Source: an uncultured Hyphomicrobiales bacterium | GTDB taxonomy: Bacteria > Pseudomonadota > Alphaproteobacteria > Rhizobiales > Beijerinckiaceae | Direction: 5' to 3' | NCBI GenBank assembly: GCA_903825465.1 | Contig: CAIKAR010000030.1 | Span: 274,865-338,864, forward strand | Length of the DNA: 64,000 nt | In this document: in pieces, positions 39,334 through 47,569 of the stretch | Layout of the letters: each line of letters begins with the position of its first letter | Position numbering within the stretch: the stretch's first letter is position 1 | Notes under the pieces: model-generated | What the model was told of the DNA's origin: nothing | The model's input: only the letters and a program-made list of their open reading frames with translations | Database searches by the model: none | Position numbers and translations under genes: made by a program

Positions 39334-42300
39334 GTCGCCGCGAAATTCCCGCCGACACGCGCGACAAGCAACACCTGGCCTCGCGGCCGCGATCCAGCGC
39401 GTGGGTGATCGCCAACGCCGGCTCTGGCAAGACGCATGTCCTGACCCAGCGGGTCGTCCGCCTGTTGCTCGACGGCGTGCCCGCCTCGAAATTGCTTTGC
39501 CTCACATTCACCAAGGCGGCGGCGGCCAACATGTCGCTGCGCGTGTTCGACACGCTCGCCCGCTGGACCACGCTCGACGACGGCGAACTGCGCGCCGCCA
39601 TCGCGGAAACGGGCGCGGAGTTCGAGCCGGGCATGCTGCGCGCCGCGCGCAACCTGTTCACACGAACGATGGAAACGCCGGGCGGCCTCAAGATTCAGAC
39701 CATCCACGGATTTTGCGAATCGATTTTGCACCTGTTTCCCTTCGAGGCGAATGTTCCTGTTGGATTCGAGGTCGTCGACGACGCCACCCGCGCCGATTTG
39801 CTCAACCGCGCCAAGGCCGAAAGCTTCGCCGCGGCGCGCCTCGACCCCGCGTTGGGCGGCGCATTGAAAACGCTCGCGGACCGCGTCGGGGAAGCCGATT
39901 TCGCGGCGTTGCTCGACGACGTCCTCCGGCGCGCGCCGGTGTTCGACGCGATGTCGCGGGCCGCGGCGGAATGGCCGGCGGGCTACGCGGCGCTGCTGGC
40001 GCCGACGCTTGGGCTCGGCGCCGATGAAACACGGACGGCGATCGAAACGCGGATCGTCGATCGCGGCCTTGCGCGGGCCGACCTATCCGAAATCGCCGCG
40101 ACTCTTGATCGCGCGTTGAAAACCGACGTCAAAATGGCGGACCGTGTTCGCGCCGCGCTCGCAGCCGTCGCTGACGAACGCGCCGAGGCCTATCTGGAGA
40201 TTTTCTTCAAAAATAGAGAGCCGCGCGGTTCGGAAAAAACCGGCCTCGTCACCAAGCAGGCGCAAAAGCTCGATCCGGGCTTGTTGGAGCGGCTCGAAGC
40301 GGAGGCTCGCCGGCTGGCGCCGTTGATCGACAAGTTGAGGGCGATGGAGACGGTCGAACGCGGCCAATTGTTGGTGGTGATGTGCGATCACGTCGCGCGC
40401 GGCTACGCGCGGCTCAAAAAAGAATCGGGCGGCCTCGATTTCGACGATCTGATCGAAGGTGTCGCGCGGCTGCTGGCGCGCTGCGAGGCGTCGTGGGTGC
40501 TCTACAAGCTCGACAGCGGAATCGACCACATTCTCGTCGACGAGGCGCAGGACACGTCGCGCCGCCAATGGGAAATTCTCACGCGGCTGTCGGCCGAGTT
40601 CACCAGCGGCGAAGGCGCTTCGCGCGCGGCGCGCACCTTCTTCGCGGTCGGCGACGACAAGCAGTCGATTTTTTCGTTTCAGGGCGCCGAGCCCCGCTTG
40701 TTCGACCAAACCAGAAGAGCGTTCGACCGCCGGCACCGCGAGGCGGGAAAATCGTTCGAGTCGGTGAAGTTGACCCTGTCGTTCCGCTCGTCGCCGCGTG
40801 TTCTCGCGGCGGTCGACGAGGTGTTCGCCTCGCGGGAAAACCGCGCGGGCGTGTCGAGCGAGGACGTGGCCTTCGTTCACCAGGCGTGGAAACGCGATCT
40901 GCCCGGCTTCGTGGAAATATGGGAGAAACTCGGTCCCGGCCCGGACCCCGCGAAACCGGACTGGCTGTTGCCGCTCGACTCGCCGCGGCGCGACGAACCC
41001 GCCTTGATTCTGGCGGACCGGATCGCGGCGTTGACAAAGCGTCTGCTCGATCCGGCGTCAGGCGAGCGCGTGTTCGACGACCACGCGGGCGGAACACGCC
41101 CTGTTCGCGGCGGCGACATCATGATTTTGCTGCGCCGCCGCGGCGCTCTGTTCGAGGCGTTGATCCGCGCGCTCAAACAAAAAAATCTTCCCGTCGCCGG
41201 CGCCGACCGCCTCGTGCTGAAGGATCACATCGCCGTCATGGACCTTCTCGCGCTCGGCCGATTCTGCATGCTGCCGGAAGACGACCTCTCGCTCGCCTGC
41301 GTTTTGAAATCCCCCTTGATCGGCCTCGACGACGACGATCTCCTGGCAGTCGCGCCCGATCGAAAGGGCTCGCTCTTCGACGCGCTGCGCCAATCCGAGC
41401 AAGCCGAACACCGCGCCGCCGCCGACAAGCTCGACGCGTGGCGAAGCCTCGCCCGCGCCGAAACTCCGTTCGCGTTTTATTCGGAGATCGTCGAGGCCCG
41501 CGAAGGCCGCGCGCTGACGCTCGCGCGCCTCGGCCCGGAAGCCGGCGACGCGCTCGACGAGTTTCTTCGTCTCGCGCTGGCGCGCGAAGGCGCCGAGCCG
41601 CCGTCGCTGCTTCGTTTGATCGAACACATCGAATCCGGCGACCTTGAAGTGAAGCGCGACATGGACGCGGCGGGCGCGTCCATTCGCGTCATGACCGTCC
41701 ACGCGTCGAAGGGGCTCGAAGCCAAGATCGTCCTGCTGCCGGACACTTGCGCGGTTCCGACCGCGCATTTCGATCCCAAGCTCTATGAACTCGAAGGCGC
41801 GGGCGGCGCCACCGCGTTGGCGTGGAGCCCTCGCGCGGCGGACGATTGCGCCGTGGTCGCCGCGGCGCGCGTCCGGGCGCGGGAAGACATGATGAGCGAG
41901 TACCGCCGGCTGTTGTATGTGGCGATGACGCGGGCGGAACAACGCCTTTACATCATGGGTTGCCACGGGCCGCGGCCGCCGAGCGCCGATTGCTGGCACG
42001 AGATGGTCTGGCGCGCCATCGGCGACAAGGCGTCGCCCTATCCGTCCCTTTGGAATCCGGAGGAAAACGTATGGCGCCTCGCCGATGGCTTCGAAGCGGA
42101 AAGCGCCGCCGCAGTCGATGAGTTCGCAGCAAACGAAACGTCCGCCGACTGGTTGCCCGATTGGGTCGCGCGAAAGGCCGCGCCCGAAGCGAAATCGCCG
42201 CGCGCCGCGCGGCCTTCGGCGTCGGCCGCGGGCAAAGCCTCCGCCGAGGCGGACGCGCCAACGGCTGGCGCCGACGTGGGGACGCTGATGCACGCGTTGC

Positions 42301-42767
42301 TGCGGGATTTGCCCGCCGTGGACGAAGCTGATCGCGTTGCTTTCGCGGACAGGTTTCTGAAACACGCCGGCGTTGGAATTTCGCCGGCGGCGCGCGCGAC
42401 TTTGGCGGCGGACGCGCTCGCGACAGTGAGCGATCCCCGCCTCGCGCCGCTGTTTGGCGCGGACGCGATCGCCGAGGCGCCGGTCGAAGGCTCGATGCGC
42501 GACGCCGCGGGCGCGGCGATGGATTTCAGCGGGCGGATCGACCGCCTGGCGCGCGTCGGCGACGAAATATGGTTCGCGGACTTCAAGACGGGTTGGCGTC
42601 CCGACGTTCCAATCGCCTATCGCCGGCAAATCGCGATCTACGCGGCGGCTTTGACGGAGGCGTTTCCCGGCTCGATTGTCCGCGCGTTTCTGGTGTGGAC
42701 CAAAGGGCCGGTCGTCGTCGAGTTCGCGAAGGACGATCTCGCGCGCCATCTCGTGGCGGACGCCTAG
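39330..42767 (+). CDS. addA: Double-strand break repair helicase-nuclease AddA
   Basis: UvrD-type helicase with a C-terminal nuclease, 1145 aa. Helicase motifs in order: I (ANAGSGKTHVLTQRV, near residue 29), Ia (LCLTFTKAAAANM), II (ILVDEAQDTSRRQWEIL), III (FFAVGDDKQSIFSFQGAEP), IV (LTLSFRSSPRVL), V (VMTVHASKGLEAKIVLLPD) and VI (LLYVAMTRAEQRLYIMG). The RecB-type nuclease ends the chain with IWFADFKTG. The ATG at 39330 overlaps the addB stop. The thioredoxin gene that often follows addA in rhizobia is not present. Confidence 0.95.
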   Translation: MSRREIPADTRDKQHLASRPRSSAWVIANAGSGKTHVLTQRVVRLLLDGVPASKLLCLTFTKAAAANMSLRVFDTLARWTTLDDGELRAAIAETGAEFEPGMLRAARNLFTRTMETPGGLKIQTIHGFCESILHLFPFEANVPVGFEVVDDATRADLLNRAKAESFAAARLDPALGGALKTLADRVGEADFAALLDDVLRRAPVFDAMSRAAAEWPAGYAALLAPTLGLGADETRTAIETRIVDRGLARADLSEIAATLDRALKTDVKMADRVRAALAAVADERAEAYLEIFFKNREPRGSEKTGLVTKQAQKLDPGLLERLEAEARRLAPLIDKLRAMETVERGQLLVVMCDHVARGYARLKKESGGLDFDDLIEGVARLLARCEASWVLYKLDSGIDHILVDEAQDTSRRQWEILTRLSAEFTSGEGASRAARTFFAVGDDKQSIFSFQGAEPRLFDQTRRAFDRRHREAGKSFESVKLTLSFRSSPRVLAAVDEVFASRENRAGVSSEDVAFVHQAWKRDLPGFVEIWEKLGPGPDPAKPDWLLPLDSPRRDEPALILADRIAALTKRLLDPASGERVFDDHAGGTRPVRGGDIMILLRRRGALFEALIRALKQKNLPVAGADRLVLKDHIAVMDLLALGRFCMLPEDDLSLACVLKSPLIGLDDDDLLAVAPDRKGSLFDALRQSEQAEHRAAADKLDAWRSLARAETPFAFYSEIVEAREGRALTLARLGPEAGDALDEFLRLALAREGAEPPSLLRLIEHIESGDLEVKRDMDAAGASIRVMTVHASKGLEAKIVLLPDTCAVPTAHFDPKLYELEGAGGATALAWSPRAADDCAVVAAARVRAREDMMSEYRRLLYVAMTRAEQRLYIMGCHGPRPPSADCWHEMVWRAIGDKASPYPSLWNPEENVWRLADGFEAESAAAVDEFAANETSADWLPDWVARKAAPEAKSPRAARPSASAAGKASAEADAPTAGADVGTLMHALLRDLPAVDEADRVAFADRFLKHAGVGISPAARATLAADALATVSDPRLAPLFGADAIAEAPVEGSMRDAAGAAMDFSGRIDRLARVGDEIWFADFKTGWRPDVPIAYRRQIAIYAAALTEAFPGSIVRAFLVWTKGPVVVEFAKDDLARHLVADA

Positions 42768-42768
42768 C

Positions 42769-43524
42769 CTATTCCGCTCCGTATCGATGAAGCTCCGAGC
42801 CACGCGCCTTCAGCCACGCCTCCGCCTTGTCGGTCGCCGCCGACATCGACTTGGTCAGCGCCCAGAATTCGGGCGAGTGATTGTGATGGCGGCGGTGCGC
42901 GACCTCGTGGGCGGCGAGATAGTCGAGGACGAATTCCGGCGCCATGACCAGGCGCCATGAGAAGCTCAGCGCCCCCGACACCGAGCAGGATCCCCAGCGG
43001 CTGATCGTGTCGCGCACGGTGACCCGCTGAATGACGACGCCGATCGCGGAGGCGTGCGCGAGAACGCTCTGGCGCAGCCGCTTCAGCGCTTCGCGCCGCA
43101 GGAACTCGGCGACCCGGCGCGCGACATGCTCGCCGCGTCCCGCGACGCACAGCAAGCGCTCGCCATTGTCGCCAACCTCGGTCCAGACGACGCCGCGCGC
43201 GCCCTCGCGATGCGCGATTTCGTGCGGCTCGCCGAACAGCGGCACGATCGCGCCGGGCTCGAACCGCACGGGCGCCGGGATCCTGCGCATCCGCGCGCCA
43301 ATCCAGTCGCGGTGCCGTTCAGCGAATTCGCGCGCGCTTGAGACCGACGCGCGCCATGGCATCGTCAATACGACGTCGCGCTTCGCGGAGCGGACCCGCA
43401 GCGTGAATCGCTTGGCGCCTGGAACGCGGCGCAGATTGACGCAAATGGTTTCGTGCGGCGACGAGAGGACGATCGACGGCTCTCGGGGAGGCGCGAAATC
43501 GACGCGGCGGAGTGAGCGGGGCAT
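42769..43524 (-). CDS. YgjP/SprT-like metallopeptidase (DUF45)
   Basis: Cytoplasmic zinc-metallopeptidase-like protein of the YgjP family, 251 aa. The zinc motif is AAHEVAHRRHHNHSPEFW (HExxH plus a downstream His), preceded by the family block DTISRWGSCSVSGALSFSWRLVMAP. The N-terminal beta region includes RRVPGAKRFTLRVR. The start at 43524 (MPRSLRR) fits the family; the open frame extends 30 codons upstream without similarity. Substrates are unknown. The stop is 1 nt from the addA stop on the opposite strand. Confidence 0.88.
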   Translation of the reverse strand: MPRSLRRVDFAPPREPSIVLSSPHETICVNLRRVPGAKRFTLRVRSAKRDVVLTMPWRASVSSAREFAERHRDWIGARMRRIPAPVRFEPGAIVPLFGEPHEIAHREGARGVVWTEVGDNGERLLCVAGRGEHVARRVAEFLRREALKRLRQSVLAHASAIGVVIQRVTVRDTISRWGSCSVSGALSFSWRLVMAPEFVLDYLAAHEVAHRRHHNHSPEFWALTKSMSAATDKAEAWLKARGSELHRYGAE

Positions 43525-43662
43525 GGCGAGGACCGATTCGCGGAGACATCGCGATGCTAGGTGGTTTCGCGGAAAAATCCAACGGAGGCCACGCGCTGAA
43601 TATCGCGCGGCCAAGCTTCGGTGAAATTCACGCGGGCGCCGGCGCGGCGGCGTGGGTTTGGA

Positions 43663-44574
43663 TTATTTGAGAACGATGGCGCTCAGATCGAACGTCGTTC
43701 GATACAGATTCAAATCCTTGCCGATTTTCACGAAGATCGCCAGGTCGTCCGCCGTCACGCGGTTGTCGAAGGTCGCGAGCCGCGGCGAATTGAAGCCGAT
43801 CGTTTTCTTCTCGATGTCGCGCAGGTCGGGGGCGCCGCTTTTGATGTAGGCGAGAGCGTCGTCGAGCGCCGCGCGGAAGTTCGCGATCGTGTCGGCGTTC
43901 TTCGCCGCCCAGGCGCCGGTGACCATGTAGGCCGAGACCAGCACGTTCGGAGCGACTTCGTTGATGTATTCCGCGCCGACCTTGCCGACGCCCGTGTTGA
44001 CGATCATCGAGCGCATGGGCTCGACGATCAGCACCGCGTCGACCGTGCCCGCCTTCAGCATGTCGGGCAATTGCGGCAGCGGCGCCTCGACGAAGACCGT
44101 CTTCTTCGCGTCGGCGCCGGCGCCGAGCATCCATTCGCGCAGGAATTGCTCCATGAAGCTGCCGAGGCCGGGGACGCCGACCTTCTTGCCTTCGAGGTCG
44201 CGGGGAGTCGAGATCGTCAAATCCTTGCGCGCCATAAGGCTGATGAAGGGTTCGCCCTTCACCATGCGTCCCGCTCCCGCGACGAGTTTGAGATCAAGCC
44301 CCGCGTCGATCGCCTGAAGCGCGGTGCCGAGGGTGGTCGCGCCGATTTGCAGGCTGTTTGACAACAGAGCCTGTGGCACGACGGTGATGACGGGCACCTT
44401 CATCAACGTCGCGTCGATATTGCGCTGGGCGAAGTAGCCCTTCTCCTTCGCGACATAGGTCGCGAGAAAATCGGACGCGACGGGATGGCCGATGACGATC
44501 TTGGCGGGCTCGGCGTGGGCGGCCGACAAGAATATGGACAACCCGGCGATCGCCGCCGCTGAAATTCCTCGCAT
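43663..44574 (-). CDS. NMT1/SsuA-like ABC substrate-binding protein, orphan
   Basis: Secreted binding protein of the NMT1/THI5-SsuA-TauA superfamily, 303 aa. After the signal peptide (MRGISAAAIAGLSIFLSAAHA) the mature part shows KIVIGHPVASDFLATYVAKEKGYF, ATTLGTALQAIDAGLDLKLVAG and STPRDLEGKKVGVPGLGSFMEQFLREW, the domain-I and hinge blocks of the family. Likely ligands are small organic molecules such as sulfonates, nitrate-like anions, pyrimidine precursors or aromatic acids; the sequence does not choose between them. No ATPase or permease gene is adjacent. A secreted hydrolase gene lies 29 nt upstream on the same strand and may be co-transcribed. Confidence 0.82.
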   Translation of the reverse strand: MRGISAAAIAGLSIFLSAAHAEPAKIVIGHPVASDFLATYVAKEKGYFAQRNIDATLMKVPVITVVPQALLSNSLQIGATTLGTALQAIDAGLDLKLVAGAGRMVKGEPFISLMARKDLTISTPRDLEGKKVGVPGLGSFMEQFLREWMLGAGADAKKTVFVEAPLPQLPDMLKAGTVDAVLIVEPMRSMIVNTGVGKVGAEYINEVAPNVLVSAYMVTGAWAAKNADTIANFRAALDDALAYIKSGAPDLRDIEKKTIGFNSPRLATFDNRVTADDLAIFVKIGKDLNLYRTTFDLSAIVLK

Positions 44575-44603
44575 GGATTCCTCCGAAGGCTTTTTTTTGG
44601 AAA

Positions 44604-45527
44604 CTATCGCGCCGCGCGGCGGAAAAAATCCACCAGAACGCGGGCGGTGTCGATGTCGTTGTTGCGGGCGCCGATGGCCGCGCCGCGGTCGGAGCGGGCG
44701 GGGCGGCCAGGCAACGCGTGTCCGCCCCCGACGATCCGGTAAAGCTCGACGGGAGCCTTGCAGCCTTGGAATTTTTCGACAACCACGCGTGAGCCGTCGT
44801 TGGCGTCCTTGTTCGGCAACTCGTCGGTGGAATGGGTTTTGCCGCAGTCCGCCGCCGCCGCGAAGGGCGCGAGCGTCGCCTCGGCCGACGCGACGTCGCC
44901 CTTGAAATCCTCAAGTTTCGACGGGCCGCCCTGATAGGGCGTCAAGGGATCCGCCGTGCCCGCGAGCAGCAGAAACGGAATAGGTTTCGCGGGCTTGCAG
45001 GAAGCGGCGACCCCGGCGGGAGCCGTGCCGATCAGCGCGGCCGCGCCGGCGAGATAATCGGCGCCATCGCAGACAATGCGCGTCGCCATCAGGGCACCGG
45101 ACGAAACGCCCGCGAGATAGATGCGCTTTTTGTCGGCGAGGCCGTCGGCGACGAGCCGCGCCGCGAGCGCGCGGACCATCGCGGCGTCGTCGTCCTTGCC
45201 CTCGATTTGCCACCGGCGGCCGATGGCGCTCGGAAAGGCGAGCACAGTCCCGACGCCGGCGGCTTCGTCGAGTCCCAGAAACCTGTCGATCCGGGACAGA
45301 CCGGCCCGACGGGCGCCGGCCCCGCTCGCCCGCAGCACAATGATGGTCGGGCGCGGCGCGCGCTTGAGGCGCGAGCGCTCGACGATGGTCGCCTGCCGTT
45401 TTTGGCCGCCGACCTCGATGGTGACGCGCCCAGTCGCCGCCCGCGCCGGGTTTGACAGCCCCAACACGAGCGCGCCGGCGACAAGCATCGATGCCGCGAA
45501 CAAGCCGCGAGCGGGCGGAACCGTCAT
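44604..45527 (-). CDS. Secreted polyhydroxybutyrate-depolymerase-like esterase (LpqC family)
   Basis: Alpha/beta hydrolase with a signal peptide (LFAASMLVAGALVLGLSNPARAA), 307 aa. The nucleophile elbow is GVSSGA (GxSxG), the acid is in LLAGTADPLTPYQGG and the His in VGGGHALPG, the order seen in LpqC/PHB-depolymerase-like and feruloyl-esterase-like proteins. It has no substrate-binding domain, so the substrate may be a soluble ester or oligomer. It lies directly before the NMT1-like binding protein, an arrangement that could couple extracellular ester cleavage to uptake (inference). Confidence 0.85.
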   Translation of the reverse strand: MTVPPARGLFAASMLVAGALVLGLSNPARAATGRVTIEVGGQKRQATIVERSRLKRAPRPTIIVLRASGAGARRAGLSRIDRFLGLDEAAGVGTVLAFPSAIGRRWQIEGKDDDAAMVRALAARLVADGLADKKRIYLAGVSSGALMATRIVCDGADYLAGAAALIGTAPAGVAASCKPAKPIPFLLLAGTADPLTPYQGGPSKLEDFKGDVASAEATLAPFAAAADCGKTHSTDELPNKDANDGSRVVVEKFQGCKAPVELYRIVGGGHALPGRPARSDRGAAIGARNNDIDTARVLVDFFRRAAR

Positions 45528-45631
45528 GGATGTGTCCCCGAATGATTGCGGCGGGAGTCTGTCGCCGCGCTATTGTCGCACGGAAGCGCCGCCTGTGTTA
45601 AGGGGCCACTCCTGAAAATGGGGGATGGGCG

Positions 45632-46045
45632 ATGCAAGTCAATTATCTGGCGGTTTTGGTGGCGGCGGTCGTCGCTTTCGCGGGCGGCGGCGTCTGGTAC
45701 ACCGTTTTGAGCAAGCAATACATGGCCGCGCTCGGCAAGACCGAAGCGGATTGCCTTGGACCCGACGGCAAGAAAAAGCCGATGCCCATGGGGCCGATGA
45801 TAACGACCTTCATCGCCGAGCTGGTGATGGCGTTCATGATGGCCGGGTTGCTGGGCCATTTCGGCGGCGCGACGCTCAAGAACGGCGCAATCGTCGGAGT
45901 TCTGTGCTGGATCGGCTTCGTCGCCACGACGACCGCCAGCAATTACGCCTTTCAGGGCCGCAAGCCCGCCCTCGCGGTCGTCGATGGCGGCCACTGGCTT
46001 CTGGTGACGGTCGTCATCGGGCTGGTGCTCGGCGCGTTCGGCTGA
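45632..46045 (+). CDS. DUF1761 membrane protein
   Basis: A 137-aa inner-membrane protein with four predicted helices (LAVLVAAVVAFAGGGVWYTVL; MITTFIAELVMAFMMAGLL; GAIVGVLCWIGFVATTTASNYAF; WLLVTVVIGLVLGAFG). The GGVWYTVL start and the central Phe/Trp pattern match DUF1761, a family with no known function. A GGGGATGGG sequence upstream of the ATG serves as ribosome-binding site. It diverges from the esterase gene and converges with the next Bug gene, so it is a single-gene unit. Confidence 0.8.
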   Translation: MQVNYLAVLVAAVVAFAGGGVWYTVLSKQYMAALGKTEADCLGPDGKKKPMPMGPMITTFIAELVMAFMMAGLLGHFGGATLKNGAIVGVLCWIGFVATTTASNYAFQGRKPALAVVDGGHWLLVTVVIGLVLGAFG

Positions 46046-46052
46046 TCGCGCC

Positions 46053-47060
46053 TCACAAAATCAGCTTGGCGATCCTGTCGACGATCGCCTTCGGCGTCGC
46101 GTAGATGTCGCCGATGAGCTTTGTCAGATAGGCGCCGTCGCGGGCCTTGACATCGAGCTGCAGTTTTTTCGCTTCGGCGACGAATTCCGGGTCGGCCATG
46201 GTGGCGTCGAAGGCGTCGCGCATCGTCTTCGTCGTGGCGGCCGACATGCCGGGCGGCGCGGCGAAGGGGCGGCCGATGCCCTGGCCCGCGTAGAGAAAGC
46301 GGATATTCGCCTTCTCCTCGTCGGATTTGACGAGATCGACGATGTAGGGCGCTTTGACCTCGGGGTTGGCTTCCGCGCCACCCTGAAAAAGAACGCTGAC
46401 CTTGCCGCTCGAAATCCAGTCTGGCCGCTTGCCGATCACGCTGTCGAGGGATTCGCAGATGCCGTCGACCTCGCCGCGCTCCATCGCCAGAAACACGTCC
46501 GACGAGGCGGGAAAGCCCGACACGAGTTTAAATTTCGTGCCCAGCAGCGCGTTCAGCGCCAGCGGATAGGAGCGCGTGCCGGTGCCGGGTCCGGTGTCGC
46601 CGACGATCAACTCGGTCTTGCGGAGATCGTCGAAGGTTTTCACCTTCGCGGTGGCGTTGGCGATGCAGATATTGGTTTCGGTCGTTGGCGTGCCGAGCCA
46701 TGTCATCTTGGTGGAATCGAACTTGGCGCCGGGATCTCCGGTCAGCGGGCCCAACACCGCGTCGCGGGCGATCATGCCCATGATCGTGCCGTCCTTGGGC
46801 GCGATGTTGTAAATCCAGCTCGCCGCGACATAGGAGCCCGCGCCGGGCATGTTCTGCGCCACGACGGGCGGATTGCCCGGCAAGCGCCTGCCAATGAACC
46901 GCGCCACGGTGCGCGCCCACAGGTCATAGCCGCCGCCGGGCCCAAAGCCGATGATCATGGTGACGGCCTTGCCGTTGGCCGTTTGCGCGAGGGCGGGCAC
47001 GGGCGCGGCTAAAGTGGCCGCGGAGAGCGCCGCGGCGAGGGGGCGAAGGAACTTGGGCAT
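46053..47060 (-). CDS. Bug/TctC-like solute-binding protein
   Basis: Secreted Bug-family protein, 335 aa. The signal peptide (PLAAALSAATLAAPVPALA) is followed by a Bug core in which the first block reads VTMIIGFGPGGGYDLWARTVARF, then NMPGAGSYVAASWIYNIAPKDGT and GDTGPGTGTRSYPLALNALLGTKFKLV. It belongs to a divergent Bug branch with GGGYD in place of PGGSAD, and is clearly paralogous to the protein at 58038-59063. The start at 47060 is chosen from the signal peptide. It diverges from the cytochrome c gene with 149 nt between them. No transport genes are adjacent. Confidence 0.83.
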   Translation of the reverse strand: MPKFLRPLAAALSAATLAAPVPALAQTANGKAVTMIIGFGPGGGYDLWARTVARFIGRRLPGNPPVVAQNMPGAGSYVAASWIYNIAPKDGTIMGMIARDAVLGPLTGDPGAKFDSTKMTWLGTPTTETNICIANATAKVKTFDDLRKTELIVGDTGPGTGTRSYPLALNALLGTKFKLVSGFPASSDVFLAMERGEVDGICESLDSVIGKRPDWISSGKVSVLFQGGAEANPEVKAPYIVDLVKSDEEKANIRFLYAGQGIGRPFAAPPGMSAATTKTMRDAFDATMADPEFVAEAKKLQLDVKARDGAYLTKLIGDIYATPKAIVDRIAKLIL

Positions 47061-47209
47061 AGCTTTGGCGTCCAGAGGGAATGTCTCGCGAGTGGCGGAA
47101 TTTTTGGAGGGTGTCAATGCCGGGAAACGCCCGACACAAAGCCCTTGGCCCCTTCCTTTCTCCAGGAATCTCCCGTACATTGCCCGCAACAATTTAACAG
47201 GAGCAAGGG

Positions 47210-47557
47210 ATGAACCGCCTCGTGTCCGCGTGCCTGCCGTTTCTCGCGATGGGCTTCGCCAGCGCCGCCTTCGCGGCGGAAAATCTCAGCGATCAACAGC
47301 TTGAGGGCCGGCGGTTTTTCCAGCAATCCTGCGGCATCTGCCACACCAAGCCAACGCTGACGAGTCCTGTGTTCGGCCCCGTGTTGTCGAAGGCGACATT
47401 CACGACGGGCGACGCGCAGCCGAAGAAGCAGATCGCCGATGGCTCGCCAAATATGCCCGGCTTCAAATACCATTTCACATCCACGCAGATCGATTCCATC
47501 GTCGCCTATCTCAAGACCCTCGACGCGCCGACCGAAACGCCGGAAGCCAAGAAATAA
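47210..47557 (+). CDS. Small periplasmic c-type cytochrome
   Basis: A 115-aa secreted monoheme cytochrome c. After a signal peptide (LVSACLPFLAMGFASAAFA) the heme site is CGICH (C41, C44, H45); the likely axial Met is M82 in SPNMPGFKYHF. The protein is minimal in size, class I-like, and ends with a disordered Pro/Glu/Lys tail. A strong AGGAG ribosome-binding site precedes the ATG. It is 12 nt upstream of the modular heme/propeller gene and surely co-transcribed, so it is probably the electron acceptor of that protein (inference). Confidence 0.9.
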   Translation: MNRLVSACLPFLAMGFASAAFAAENLSDQQLEGRRFFQQSCGICHTKPTLTSPVFGPVLSKATFTTGDAQPKKQIADGSPNMPGFKYHFTSTQIDSIVAYLKTLDAPTETPEAKK

Positions 47558-47569
47558 GGGAGATCAGCC

